DNA of 22,959 nucleotides from Kiritimatiellia bacterium (GTDB lineage: Bacteria > Verrucomicrobiota > Kiritimatiellia > RFP12 > DVOR01): NCBI GenBank assembly GCA_900771325.1, contig CAAGNN010000172.1, positions 1 to 22,959 of the forward strand, written 5' to 3'. Positions 1 through 7,575 of this stretch are shown here, piece after piece. The translations under genes and the position numbers were made by a program. The notes beneath the pieces are model-generated. The model saw only the letters and a program-made list of their open reading frames with translations. It had not been told where the DNA came from and did not search any database. The first letter of the stretch is position 1; each line of letters starts with the position of its first letter.

Positions 1-276
1 GAGCAGCAGGCGGAGAAGTTGGTGCGCGGGGGGAAGTTGACGACGCCGGAGGTGGAGGCGTTGCGCGCGCAGCGGAAGGCCTTATTGGAGCAGGTGCAGG
101 CGCTCGATGAGCAGATTGCCGAGGCCTCGCGCAAGGCGCCGGAGATTTTGGAGTTGCAGGCCCTCGGGAAGGCGAACGAGGAGCGGTTGGCGGTGTTGCG
201 CGAGGCAATCTTGCCGATTAGCACGCCGCAGCCGCCGGCCGAGGAGGCCCCTGCGCAGGAAGCAGTTTCACAGTAA
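1..276 (+). CDS. C-terminal part of an unidentified coiled-coil protein (partial)
   Basis: The reading frame is open from the first base and ends with TAA at 274-276, so this is the last 91 codons of a gene that begins outside the window. The visible part is highly charged and rich in Glu, Arg, Ala, Leu and Gln with heptad-like spacing (residues such as LRAQRKALLEQVQALDEQI), which suggests a coiled coil. It then passes into a Pro/Ala/Glu-rich tail ending in VSQ. There is no membrane segment, cysteine or catalytic motif. It lies 53 bases upstream of glgA on the same strand. I do not recognise the family and infer no function. Confidence 0.6.
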   Translation, partial: EQQAEKLVRGGKLTTPEVEALRAQRKALLEQVQALDEQIAEASRKAPEILELQALGKANEERLAVLREAILPISTPQPPAEEAPAQEAVSQ

Positions 277-329
277 ATCAAGGTTCTTTCAACGAAGTTG
301 CGAATGGTTCGCAGAGATTGGGAGCAGTC

Positions 330-1898
330 ATGTCACAAACGAAACAAGTCGGACAACGCAAACCCCGCATTCTGATTGTCACGCCGGAGATTACCTACTT
401 GCCTGCGGGGATGGGCAATATGGCCGATAAGCTGAGCGCCAAGGCCGGAGGCCTGGCGGACGTGTCGGCGAGTCTGGTTGCGCGTCTCTTCCAGTTGGGG
501 GCGGATGTGCACGTGGCGCTGCCGCACTATCGGCGGATGTTCCATGTGGACGTTGGCCGCTTGATTAGCGACGAGTTGCGCAAGTATCAGGCGCACCTGC
601 CCGATTCGCGTATCCATCTGGCCGAGGACCGCTGCTTCTATTATCGCGACACGGTCTACTCGCAGGGTGACGAGAATCCGCACTTGTCCCTGGCCTTCCA
701 GCGCGAGGTGATCAACAATATCATTCCGGCTGTCCAGCCCGACCTCATCCACTGCAACGACTGGATGACCGGCCTCATTCCCGCCGCCGCGCGCCGTCTG
801 GGCATTCCCTGCCTCTTTACGATCCACAATATCCACACCGTGCACCGCTGCCTGGGCGAGATTGAGTATGCCGGCATCGACGCGGCCGAGTTCTGGAAGA
901 ACCTCTTCTACTCCCGCCCGCCCTACGATTACTTCGAGAGCCGCGACACGAACCCGGTGGACTTCCTCACCTCCGGCGTCTTCGCCTCGCACTTCATCAA
1001 CTCCGTCTCGCCCACCTTCCTCGAGGAGATCGTGCGCGGGTGGTTCGACTTCATCCCGCAGCAGTTCCGCAACGAGGTCATCGCCAAGTACAACGCCGGC
1101 TGCGCCCGCGGCATCCTCAACGCCCCGGATGATAGCTACAACCCCGAGACCGACCAGAACCTGAAGGTCAACTACAACGCCGCCACCCATCACGCGGCCA
1201 AGATCTCCAACAAGATGCAGTTCCAGGAGAAGGTCGGCCTCTTCAAGAACCCCGACGCGCCCCTCTTCTTCTGGCCCAGCCGCCTCGACCCCGTGCAGAA
1301 GGGCCCGCAGCTGCTCACCGACATCCTCTACAAGATCCTCGAGAAGTATCGCGACGACAATATCCAGTTCGCCATCGTCGCCAACGGCCCCTATCAGCAG
1401 GCCTTCCGCGACATCCTCGGCTTCCACAACCTCTACGGCCGCCTGGCGGTCTGCGACTTCGATGAGCACATCTCCCGCCTCGGCTACGCCTCGAGCGACT
1501 TCACCTTGATGCCCTCGCTCTTCGAGCCCTGCGGTCTGCCCCAGATGGTCGCCCCCATCTACGGCTCGCTCACCATCGCCCACGATACCGGCGGCTTGCA
1601 CGACACCGTCGAGCTCCTGGATGTGGAGCACAACAAGGGCAACGGCTTCCCCTTCGCTTACTACGACAGCAACGGCCTGGAGTGGGCCATCGACCGCGCG
1701 ATGGACTTCTATCGCCTGCCCACCGACGTGCGCGAAGCCCAGGTCTCGCGCATTATGACCGAGAGCAAGCAGCGCTTCAACCACGAGGCCTGCGCCGCCG
1801 AGTACATCAAGATCTACGAGGCAATGCTCCAGCGCCCGCTCACCGAGCTCTTCGAGGGCGAAGGCTCCGACCAGAACCCCTATCACAACCAGCAGTAA
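330..1898 (+). CDS. glgA: Glycogen/starch synthase (GT5 family)
   Basis: This is an ADP-glucose-type glycogen synthase of 522 residues, extending alpha-1,4-glucan chains in the cytoplasm. The N-terminal nucleotide-sugar loop KAGGLADV (residues 38-45) is the KTGGL motif of GT5 enzymes with Ala for Thr. The PDLIHCNDWMTGL stretch corresponds to the usual HxHDWQT region, and the C-terminal domain has FEPCGLPQ and HDTGGLHDTV, the donor-site motifs of the family. The N-terminus carries a stretch (EITYLPAGMGNMADKLSA) between the first beta-strand and the KxGGL loop that E. coli GlgA lacks. ATG at 330 is preferred over an in-frame TTG at 318 because GGAG at 320-323 is well spaced for it. glgB follows after 12 bases, so the two are probably cotranscribed. 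I see no glgC in the window. Confidence 0.9.
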   Translation: MSQTKQVGQRKPRILIVTPEITYLPAGMGNMADKLSAKAGGLADVSASLVARLFQLGADVHVALPHYRRMFHVDVGRLISDELRKYQAHLPDSRIHLAEDRCFYYRDTVYSQGDENPHLSLAFQREVINNIIPAVQPDLIHCNDWMTGLIPAAARRLGIPCLFTIHNIHTVHRCLGEIEYAGIDAAEFWKNLFYSRPPYDYFESRDTNPVDFLTSGVFASHFINSVSPTFLEEIVRGWFDFIPQQFRNEVIAKYNAGCARGILNAPDDSYNPETDQNLKVNYNAATHHAAKISNKMQFQEKVGLFKNPDAPLFFWPSRLDPVQKGPQLLTDILYKILEKYRDDNIQFAIVANGPYQQAFRDILGFHNLYGRLAVCDFDEHISRLGYASSDFTLMPSLFEPCGLPQMVAPIYGSLTIAHDTGGLHDTVELLDVEHNKGNGFPFAYYDSNGLEWAIDRAMDFYRLPTDVREAQVSRIMTESKQRFNHEACAAEYIKIYEAMLQRPLTELFEGEGSDQNPYHNQQ

Positions 1899-1910
1899 AG
1901 GGAGCTCCCT

Positions 1911-3950
1911 ATGCCCGCGCCGCGCGCCCGTTTGCTTGATGATCCTTGGCTTGCACCCTATGCCGACGTCATTGAACGCCGCGCGCGTCGGGCGCAGGAG
2001 ACCATTCAACGGCTGACCGGGGCTTCCACCCCCGAAGCCCTGGCCACCTTCGCCAGCGCCCACGAGTACTACGGTCTGCACAAGACCGCCAAGGGCTGGG
2101 TCTTCCGCGAGTGGGCCCCCAACGCCACCGATATTTGGCTGGTGGGGGACTTCTCGAACTGGGAGCTGCTGCCCGAGTACAAGGCCAAGCGCCTGCCCGG
2201 GCGGGAGGTCTTTGAGTGGACCGGCCCGGCCAAGGCCATCAAGCACGAGCAGTTCTTCCGGCTGGAAGTGCACTGGGCCGGCGGGCGCGGCGAGCGTCTG
2301 CCCGCCTACGTCCGGCGCGTGGTGCAGGACCCCGAGAGTGGCCTCTTCGCCGCGCAGGTCTGGCAGCCCAAGCCCTACCAGTGGAAGCACCCCTTCGTGC
2401 GGCCGGACCGCGCGCCGCTCATCTACGAGGCGCACGTGGGGATGGCCCAGGAGCGCGAGGGCGTGGGCACCTACACCGAGTTTGCCGAGAAGATCCTCCC
2501 GCGCATTAAGCAGGCCGGCTACAACACCGTCCAGCTGATGGGGATTATGGAGCATCCCTATTACGGCAGCTTTGGCTACCACGTCTCGAGCTTCTACGCG
2601 GCTAGCTCGCGCTTCGGCACGCCCGAGGAACTCAAGGCGATGATTGACGCCGCCCACGGGATGGGCCTGGCCGTCATTATGGACATCGTCCACTCCCACG
2701 CCGTGAAGAACGAGCGCGACGGCCTTTCCCTCTTCGATGGCACGCCCTACCAATACTTCCACGATGGCTCGCGCGGCTGGCACGATGCCTGGGATTCGCG
2801 TTGCTTCGACTACGGCAAGACCGACGTCCTGCACTTCCTTCTCTCCAACTGCCGCTTCTGGCTCGATGAGTATCACTTCGATGGCTACCGCTTCGACGGC
2901 GTCACCTCGATGCTCTACCTCCATCACGGCCTGGGCGTCGACTTCTCCAACTACGGAATGTACTTCGACAGCTCCGTGGACGAGGACGCGCAGACCTACC
3001 TCACCCTCGCCAACGAGGTCATCCACACCGTCCGCCCCGACGCGCTCACCGTGGCCGAGGACGTGAGCGGGATGCCCGGCATCGGCGCGCCCCTCTCCGA
3101 GAAGGGCATCGGCTTTGACTACCGGATGGCGATGGGCGTGCCCGAGTGCTGGTTCAAGCTGGTGCGCGACGTGCGCGACGAAGATTGGTCCGTCGGCTTC
3201 CTCTGGCACGAGATTACCAACCGCCGCGCCGACGAGCTGACCGTCAACTACGTCGAGTCGCACGACCAAGCGCTCGTGGGCGGCAAGTCCTTCATCTTCC
3301 AGATGCTCGACAAGGCGATGTACGAGGCGATGCACGTGGGCTCGGACAACCTCTACGTCAACCGCGGTCTGGCCCTGCACAAGATGGCCCGCCTGGCCAC
3401 CCTCGGCTGCTCGTGCGCCTACCTCAACTTTATGGGCAACGAGTTTGGCCACCCCGAGTGGATCGACTTCCCGCGCGAGGGCAACAACAACTCCTACCAC
3501 CACGCCCGCCGGCAGTGGTCGCTGCGCGATGACCCCAACCTCCGCTTCAAGGGCCTGGGCGACTTCGATGAGGCGATGATGCACCTCATTACTGCCGAAA
3601 ACGCCCTCGAGGGCACCGTCGCGCGCAAGCTCTACGCCAACGATGCCGACAAGGTCCTGGCCTTTATGCGCGGCGAGCTCCTCTTCGTCTTCAACTTCAA
3701 TGGCGAGCACTCCTTCTCGGACTACCCGCTCATCGTGCCCCCGGGCGAATACCGCCACGTCCTCGACACCGATGCCGAGGCCTTCGGCGGCTTCGCGCGG
3801 ATCACTCAGGGCCAGGACTTCCCGCTCTCGACCATCGAGCGCGCCAACGAAGTCTGCTTTGCCATCCATCTCTACGTGCCTGCCCACACGGCCCTGGTGC
3901 TCAAGCGCACCCCGCCGGCCAAGGGCAAGGCCCCCAAGGCGCGGGCCTAA
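1911..3950 (+). CDS. glgB: 1,4-alpha-glucan branching enzyme, eukaryote-like GH13 type
   Basis: This 679-residue protein makes alpha-1,6 branches in glycogen. A CBM48 module (about residues 60-140, with FREWAPNATDIWLVGDFSNW) precedes the GH13 barrel. The catalytic triad reads from the sequence: nucleophile Asp329 in YRFDGVTSM, acid/base Glu383 in VAEDVSG, and Asp452 in VESHDQ. The RFDGVTSMLYLHHG signature and total length match branching enzymes of eukaryotes and some bacteria (GH13 subfamily 8) better than the E. coli GlgB type. The C-terminal beta-domain is present (LLFVFNFNGEHSFSDY), followed by a short basic tail. GGAG at 1901-1904 supports the ATG at 1911. It forms a glycogen module with glgA. 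Confidence 0.93.
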   Translation: MPAPRARLLDDPWLAPYADVIERRARRAQETIQRLTGASTPEALATFASAHEYYGLHKTAKGWVFREWAPNATDIWLVGDFSNWELLPEYKAKRLPGREVFEWTGPAKAIKHEQFFRLEVHWAGGRGERLPAYVRRVVQDPESGLFAAQVWQPKPYQWKHPFVRPDRAPLIYEAHVGMAQEREGVGTYTEFAEKILPRIKQAGYNTVQLMGIMEHPYYGSFGYHVSSFYAASSRFGTPEELKAMIDAAHGMGLAVIMDIVHSHAVKNERDGLSLFDGTPYQYFHDGSRGWHDAWDSRCFDYGKTDVLHFLLSNCRFWLDEYHFDGYRFDGVTSMLYLHHGLGVDFSNYGMYFDSSVDEDAQTYLTLANEVIHTVRPDALTVAEDVSGMPGIGAPLSEKGIGFDYRMAMGVPECWFKLVRDVRDEDWSVGFLWHEITNRRADELTVNYVESHDQALVGGKSFIFQMLDKAMYEAMHVGSDNLYVNRGLALHKMARLATLGCSCAYLNFMGNEFGHPEWIDFPREGNNNSYHHARRQWSLRDDPNLRFKGLGDFDEAMMHLITAENALEGTVARKLYANDADKVLAFMRGELLFVFNFNGEHSFSDYPLIVPPGEYRHVLDTDAEAFGGFARITQGQDFPLSTIERANEVCFAIHLYVPAHTALVLKRTPPAKGKAPKARA

Positions 3951-4037
3951 GCCCCCGCGCCGCCACCTAAAGGATTCTTCTCGCACACCGTTTAAGCCAC
4001 CGCGGGGCCCCGCCCCGGACAAGACAAGGACAGCGTT

Positions 4038-4724
4038 ATGGTCGTTGCAATCGTGCTCGCCTCCGGAAAGGCCACGCGGATGGGTTCCGGGTTGGACAAG
4101 TGTTTCCTCTCGCTGGGGAATATGCCGGTGGTGGCGTGGTCCTTGCTCGCCTTCGAGAAGTGCGCGGCGGTCGACCGCATCGTCCTGACCGTGCGCAAAG
4201 ATCAGCTCGGTGCCGCGCGCTCGCTCCAGGCGATGTTCGGCATCAGCAAGCTCAAGTCCATTGTCGTGGGCGGTGCGCGCCGGCAGGATTCGGTCCTCGC
4301 CGCGCTCAAGGAGGTCCCGACCTTCGACTGCCCTCAGGTGGTCATCCACGATGCCGCGCGCCCGTGCATTACCCCCGAGCTCATCACCGAGACCCTGAAG
4401 TCCGCCAAGCGCTTCGGCAGCGGCATCGCCGCCTGCCCGGTGGTCGACACCATCAAGGTGGTTGGCAAGGGCAACCTCGTCGAAAGCACGCCCCCGCGCG
4501 ATAACCTTTGGGCCGTCCAGACCCCCCAAGCCTTCAACACCGAGCTCCTCCGCTCGGCCTACGAGCGCCTGGCCACCGACAAGAAGGTCACCTACACCGA
4601 CGATTCGGCCGTCGTCGAAGCCTCCGGCACCGCCACCCATCTGGTCAAGTGGCTTGCCCCCAACCCCAAAATCACCACCGCGATCGACCTGACCATCACC
4701 GCGGCCATCCTCCGCCTCAACTAG
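4038..4724 (+). CDS. ispD: 2-C-methyl-D-erythritol 4-phosphate cytidylyltransferase
   Basis: This 228-residue protein is the third enzyme of the non-mevalonate (MEP) isoprenoid pathway, transferring CMP from CTP to MEP. It has the N-terminal nucleotide-binding loop LASGKATRMGSGLDK, in which the Arg and Lys correspond to the catalytic Arg20/Lys27 of E. coli IspD. It also has VIHDAARP, the TPQAF segment and YTDDSAVVEASG, all family signatures. The loop deviates somewhat (SGKATR for the usual AAGxGxR, DKCF for PKQ). AAGGA at 4026-4030 lies 7 bases before the ATG. It follows glgB after 87 bases. IspF, often adjacent or fused, is not present here. Confidence 0.9.
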   Translation: MVVAIVLASGKATRMGSGLDKCFLSLGNMPVVAWSLLAFEKCAAVDRIVLTVRKDQLGAARSLQAMFGISKLKSIVVGGARRQDSVLAALKEVPTFDCPQVVIHDAARPCITPELITETLKSAKRFGSGIAACPVVDTIKVVGKGNLVESTPPRDNLWAVQTPQAFNTELLRSAYERLATDKKVTYTDDSAVVEASGTATHLVKWLAPNPKITTAIDLTITAAILRLN

Positions 4725-4738
4725 GCCCTCTCCCGCTT

Positions 4739-5497
4739 ATGCCCCGTCCCAAGCGCTACGCTATCATCAGCGACATCCACGCCAACATCGAAGCCCTCGA
4801 CGCCGTCATCGCCGATGCCAAAACCCAAGGCGTCGACGATTTTGTCTGCCTAGGCGATGTCGTCGGCTACAATGCCGCGCCCGCCGAGTGCATCGCCCGC
4901 ATCCGCGAACTCGGCTGCAAGGTTGTCAAGGGCAATCACGACCACTACTGCTCCGACCCCTCCGTTAATCTCGACGATTTCCAGCCCAATGCCGCCAGCG
5001 TCATCGAGTGGACCCGCCGCAACCTCAGCGAGGAAGACATCCAGTGGCTCCGCGAGTTGCCGCTGACCGCCACCATTATGGGCTTCACTATCGTCCACTC
5101 CACCCTCGATAGTCCTGCGAACTTCCGCTACGCCTTCGACACCCTCGATGCCGCCGACAGCTTCAACTGCCAGCGCACCCGGGTCTGCTTCCACGGCCAC
5201 ACCCACGTCCCCTGCATCTTCCAGCGCGCCGCCGGCGGCGACCGCAACCAGATTATGAAGTACGAGCCGGCCAACGGCCTCCTCGACCAGGGCACCTTCT
5301 TCATCAACGTCGGCTCCGTCGGCCAACCGCGCGACGGCATCCCCAAGGCCTGCTACCTCCTCTACACCACCGAAGGCCTCTCCAAAGTTGCCATCGAGTT
5401 CCGCCGCGTGGACTACGACATCGACTCCGCCGTCCGCCGCATCGAACTCGCCGGCCTCCCCCAACGCCTCATCAATCGCCTCTACTCAGGTACCTAA
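4739..5497 (+). CDS. Calcineurin-like metallophosphoesterase (YfcE/MJ0936-like)
   Basis: This 252-residue binuclear metal phosphoesterase has all the expected metal-ligand motifs in order: SDIHAN near the N-terminus, GDVVGY, GNHDHY, VHSTLD and GHTHVP, followed by NVGSVGQPRDG, typical of the small bacterial YfcE-like branch. Members act on phosphodiesters or serine/threonine phosphoprotein; the substrate cannot be inferred here. The frame is open further upstream, but that part overlaps ispD and has no family similarity, so ATG at 4739, 14 bases after the ispD stop, is chosen. No clear Shine-Dalgarno is visible, so translation may depend on ispD readthrough. It is the last gene of the + strand group. 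Confidence 0.85.
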   Translation: MPRPKRYAIISDIHANIEALDAVIADAKTQGVDDFVCLGDVVGYNAAPAECIARIRELGCKVVKGNHDHYCSDPSVNLDDFQPNAASVIEWTRRNLSEEDIQWLRELPLTATIMGFTIVHSTLDSPANFRYAFDTLDAADSFNCQRTRVCFHGHTHVPCIFQRAAGGDRNQIMKYEPANGLLDQGTFFINVGSVGQPRDGIPKACYLLYTTEGLSKVAIEFRRVDYDIDSAVRRIELAGLPQRLINRLYSGT

Positions 5498-5503
5498 GCG
5501 CGC

Positions 5504-5555
5504 GTGGGGGCAATGACATAGCTCCTTCGCTTCGCTCGGACTTGCTCGCCCCCAC
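5504..5555 (+). terminator. Large inverted repeat after the metallophosphoesterase gene, possible terminator
   Basis: GTGGGGGC at 5504-5511 is perfectly complementary to GCCCCCAC at 5548-5555, seven bases past the stop codon. The long loop holds the repeated CTTCGCTTCGCTCGG motif. No T-tract follows, so a rho-independent terminator is uncertain; it could equally be part of the repeat island. Confidence 0.35.
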
Positions 5556-5604
5556 ACCCCCGGCAGGACTATTGACATAGCTCCTGCGGAATTCTCGCCC
5601 TGCT

Positions 5605-5632
5605 CTGTCATCTGTCATCCGCCCTCTGTCAT
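5605..5632. repeat. Heptanucleotide tandem repeat (CTGTCAT)
   Basis: CTGTCAT occurs at 5605-5611, 5612-5618 and 5626-5632, with one degenerate unit (CCGCCCT) at 5619-5625 keeping the 7-base register. Confidence 0.75.
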
Positions 5633-5686
5633 CGCGAGCGGTAGCGAGCCCCCCAAGCCCCCGCACTCCAAGAAACCCCGGCCCCA

Positions 5687-5861
5687 CCTCTGGCCACTCC
5701 AATGGCCGCGCCTGGCCTCCACCCCGCCCGGTGCGTGAGGAGCTTACCGAAAGGCCAGCCCTCCTCCTGCCATCGGCGGTGTTGGCATAGCGCCTTCGCT
5801 TCGCTCGGCCTTCTGTGGCGCGGCATATTTGCCGCGCAGCGAGCGTCAGCGAGCGCCTGGC
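5687..5861. repeat. Dispersed repeat, copy 1, with 51-base hairpin core
   Basis: This stretch resembles 22680-22821 over most of its length: it shares CCACTCC(A/C)(A/C)TGGCCGCGCCTGGCC, then CTCCTCCTGCCATC, then a 51-base block (5811-5861) identical to 22771-22821. The core contains a perfect 8-bp hairpin, GCGCGGCA-TATT-TGCCGCGC, and a GCGAGCGTCAGCGAGCGC stretch. Both copies have the same orientation and both run into the same 22-bp tandem repeat. This looks like a REP/MITE-type extragenic element; no coding capacity is seen. Confidence 0.7.
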
Positions 5862-5900
5862 CCCAATCCCCCAGCCCCCCCCTGCCGCGCCCTTCCCCCA

Positions 5901-5960
5901 GACCCGCCCCGGGTTGACCTCGCATCCGCCCCGGGTTGCCCCCCGACCCGCCCCGGGTGG
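5901..5960. repeat. 22-bp tandem array with CCCGCCCCGGGTTGACCT core, copy 1
   Basis: Three units with 22-base period; the GGG after CCCC lies at 5911, 5933 and 5955. An isolated monomer with GGG at 6109 lies 154 bases further, 7 x 22. The same family forms the array at the right end of the window. Confidence 0.75.
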
Positions 5961-5967
5961 ATTTTTC

Positions 5968-5988
5968 GATAGACGATGGACGATAGAC
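5968..5988. repeat. Heptanucleotide tandem repeat (GATAGAC)
   Basis: GATAGAC (5968-5974), GATGGAC (5975-5981) and GATAGAC (5982-5988) in exact 7-base register. Confidence 0.75.
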
Positions 5989-6056
5989 GAGAAAGCTGTC
6001 GCCGGAGGTGGAGAGCCCGGCCAAAAGGCTGCCACGCCCTCCGTCGCGGCACGCGC

Positions 6057-6084
6057 GCTAATAGCCAACAGCTAACAGCTAGCC
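6057..6084. repeat. Heptanucleotide tandem repeat (GCTAACA)
   Basis: GCTAATA, GCCAACA, GCTAACA and GCTAGCC follow one another in 7-base register at 6057-6084. Confidence 0.7.
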
Positions 6085-6147
6085 GCTCCTCTTCCCCCGA
6101 CCCGCCCCGGGTTGACTAGAGTCAGGCTGGCAGCGTTGCGCGGGCTG

Positions 6148-6156
6148 TGGTATACT
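6148..6156 (+). promoter_or_regulatory. Extended -10 promoter of hydF
   Basis: TG at 6148-6149, one base, then TATACT at 6151-6156: an extended -10 element 40 bases before the hydF start. TGGCAG at 6128-6133 with a 17-base spacer is a poor -35, acceptable for an extended -10 promoter. AAGGAG at 6181-6186 is the ribosome binding site. Confidence 0.55.
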
Positions 6157-6195
6157 GCGCGGCGTTAGAGATTGCGCTGTAAGGAGCGTTGAGAG

Positions 6196-7395
6196 ATGAT
6201 GCAAGCAACCCCGAAGGCTTCGCGGCTGACCATTGCGTTGGTCGGCCGGGCGAATGTCGGTAAGTCCACGCTGCTCAACCGGATTGCCGGGCAGGACGTG
6301 GCGATTGTCTCCCCGGTGGCGGGGACGACGACGGATGTGGTGGAAAAGGCGATGGAGCTCTTGCCCTTCGGCCCAATCCTTTGGCTCGATACCGGCGGCT
6401 GGAACGACCGCTCCTTCCTTGGGTCGGCCCGCAAGGCGCGGACCGAGGCGGCCCTCGCGCGCGCGGACTTGGTTTTTGGCGTGGTGGCCGATGATGGTCA
6501 GGCGCCGGATCCCGACCTCTTGGCCCTGGCGCAGAAGCGCGAGAAGCCGCTCCTCATTCTCGTGACGCAGTGTGACCGGTTCCCGCCCTCGGAGGCCTTT
6601 TTGCAGACCTGGGCGGCCGTCGGCGCGCAGGTGGTGTGCGTGGAGGGGAGCCGGAGCGACTTTCTGAACACCCTCAAGCCGGCGATGACCAAGCTCCTGC
6701 CGCGCCACTTCATCTCCCCGCCCGAGCCGCTCGATGGCATCGTGCCGCCCGGGGGAACGGTCCTGCAGATTATCCCCATCGATTCCCAAGCGCCGAAGGG
6801 GCGCATCATCCTGCCGCAAGTCAACGTCCTGCGCAACGCGCTCGACCGCGACTACCTCTCGGTGGTCGTGACTGAGAACCGTATTCGCGAGGCCGTCGAG
6901 CGCTTCCGCCCCGACCTGGCCATCTGCGATTCGCAGGTGGTCCGCCGGATGATTGACGAGCTGCCGAGTGACCTCCCGGCCACCACCTATTCGATCCTGA
7001 TGGCGCGCCTCAAGGGCGATCTACCGGCCCTGGCCGCCGGCGCCGCCGCCATCCGCCGCCTGCAGGATGGCGACCGCATTCTCATCGGCGAAGCCTGCAC
7101 TCATCACGCCGCAGAGGACGACATCGGCCGCGTCAAAATCCCCCGCTGGATCCGCGAGAAGACCGGCAAGGAGCTGACCTTCGAGGTCGTCTCCGGCAAG
7201 GACTTTCCCAAGGAACTCGCCCAATACGCCCTGGTCATCCACTGCGGCGGGTGCATGATCAACCGCGCCTTTATGCTCTGGCGGATGGACCAAGCCAAAG
7301 CCGCCGGTGTCCCCATCACCAACTACGGCGTGGCCATCTCCGAAACCCAAGGCGTCCTCGACCGCGTCCTCCAACCCTTCGGCATCGTCCTCTAA
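6196..7395 (+). CDS. hydF: [FeFe]-hydrogenase H-cluster maturation GTPase HydF
   Basis: This 399-residue protein is the scaffold/GTPase that receives the diiron subcluster from HydG and HydE and delivers it to [FeFe] hydrogenase. The N-terminal GTPase domain has the P-loop GRANVGKS (17-24), GTTTD (43-47) and DTGGW (65-69). The G4 position reads TQCD (124-127) instead of the usual NKxD. The middle is the dimerisation region and the C-terminal domain carries the HydF cluster motif: Cys301-x-His303 and then His349-Cys350-x2-Cys353 (CTH ... HCGGC). Two consecutive ATGs (6196 and 6199) follow AAGGAG. It stands alone on the + strand, convergent to thiH; no HydG, hydrogenase structural gene or intact HydE is in the window. 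Confidence 0.93.
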   Translation: MMQATPKASRLTIALVGRANVGKSTLLNRIAGQDVAIVSPVAGTTTDVVEKAMELLPFGPILWLDTGGWNDRSFLGSARKARTEAALARADLVFGVVADDGQAPDPDLLALAQKREKPLLILVTQCDRFPPSEAFLQTWAAVGAQVVCVEGSRSDFLNTLKPAMTKLLPRHFISPPEPLDGIVPPGGTVLQIIPIDSQAPKGRIILPQVNVLRNALDRDYLSVVVTENRIREAVERFRPDLAICDSQVVRRMIDELPSDLPATTYSILMARLKGDLPALAAGAAAIRRLQDGDRILIGEACTHHAAEDDIGRVKIPRWIREKTGKELTFEVVSGKDFPKELAQYALVIHCGGCMINRAFMLWRMDQAKAAGVPITNYGVAISETQGVLDRVLQPFGIVL

Positions 7396-7479
7396 ACCAT
7401 CTTCCTCGCCCTCCCGCAGACGCGTGGATAACTGGGAAGATAACAGACAAGCCGACAACTCGCGTGCTGCGACGGATAG

Positions 7480-7496
7480 CCGCGTGCTTCACGCGG
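7480..7496. terminator. Hairpin in the convergent hydF/thiH gap, candidate bidirectional terminator
   Basis: CCGCGTG (7480-7486), loop CTT, CACGCGG (7490-7496): a perfect 7-bp stem between two converging genes, 85 bases past hydF and 80 past thiH. It is followed by GTGTTCTGTCT on the + strand, only weakly T-rich; on the other strand there is no T-tract. The placement, more than the tail, supports a terminator. Confidence 0.45.
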
Positions 7497-7542
7497 TGTT
7501 CTGTCTATAGTTCGGCCGGGGTTTACACATCAAGCGCCAGCA

Positions 7543-7570
7543 CTGTCTGCTGTCGGCTGTCCGATGTCAG
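7543..7570. repeat. Heptanucleotide tandem repeat (CTGTCNG)
   Basis: CTGTCTG (7543-7549), CTGTCGG (7550-7556), CTGTCCG (7557-7563) and ATGTCAG (7564-7570), ending just before the thiH stop codon. Confidence 0.75.
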
Positions 7571-7575
7571 TTAAC

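Larger units (their letters stand above)
5498..6195. other. Repeat-rich intergenic island
   Basis: About 700 bases without a convincing gene. It contains a large inverted repeat (5504-5555), two copies of a 27-base sequence with 25 matches (5517-5543 and 5786-5812, both CATAGC..CTTCGCTTCGCTCGG), three heptanucleotide tandem repeats (5605-5632, 5968-5988, 6057-6084), a dispersed repeat with a 51-base core (5811-5861) shared exactly with 22771-22821, a 22-bp tandem array (5901-5960) and one isolated monomer of it (6098-6117). Open frames here on either strand are low-complexity and repeat-derived. The hydF promoter sits at its right end. Confidence 0.8.

Noticed and set aside
333..4640. Open frame of 1435 codons on the minus strand opposite glgA, glgB and ispD
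   Set aside because: It is antisense to three well-identified genes. Low-complexity composition (Gly/Val/Glu/Ala/His) is what GC-rich codon bias produces on the opposite strand; there is no domain similarity.
4508..4738. Longer N-terminus for the metallophosphoesterase
   Set aside because: It overlaps ispD and encodes a Pro/His-rich stretch unlike the family; homology begins right after ATG 4739.
5472..6068. Minus-strand open frames in the first repeat island, and similar ones at 22427-22840
   Set aside because: The products translate repeats, the same peptide appears from both islands, and there is no ribosome site or family match.
6128..6139. Sigma-54 promoter upstream of hydF (TGGCAG...TTGC)
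   Set aside because: The GG and GC elements are 9 bases apart instead of 12.
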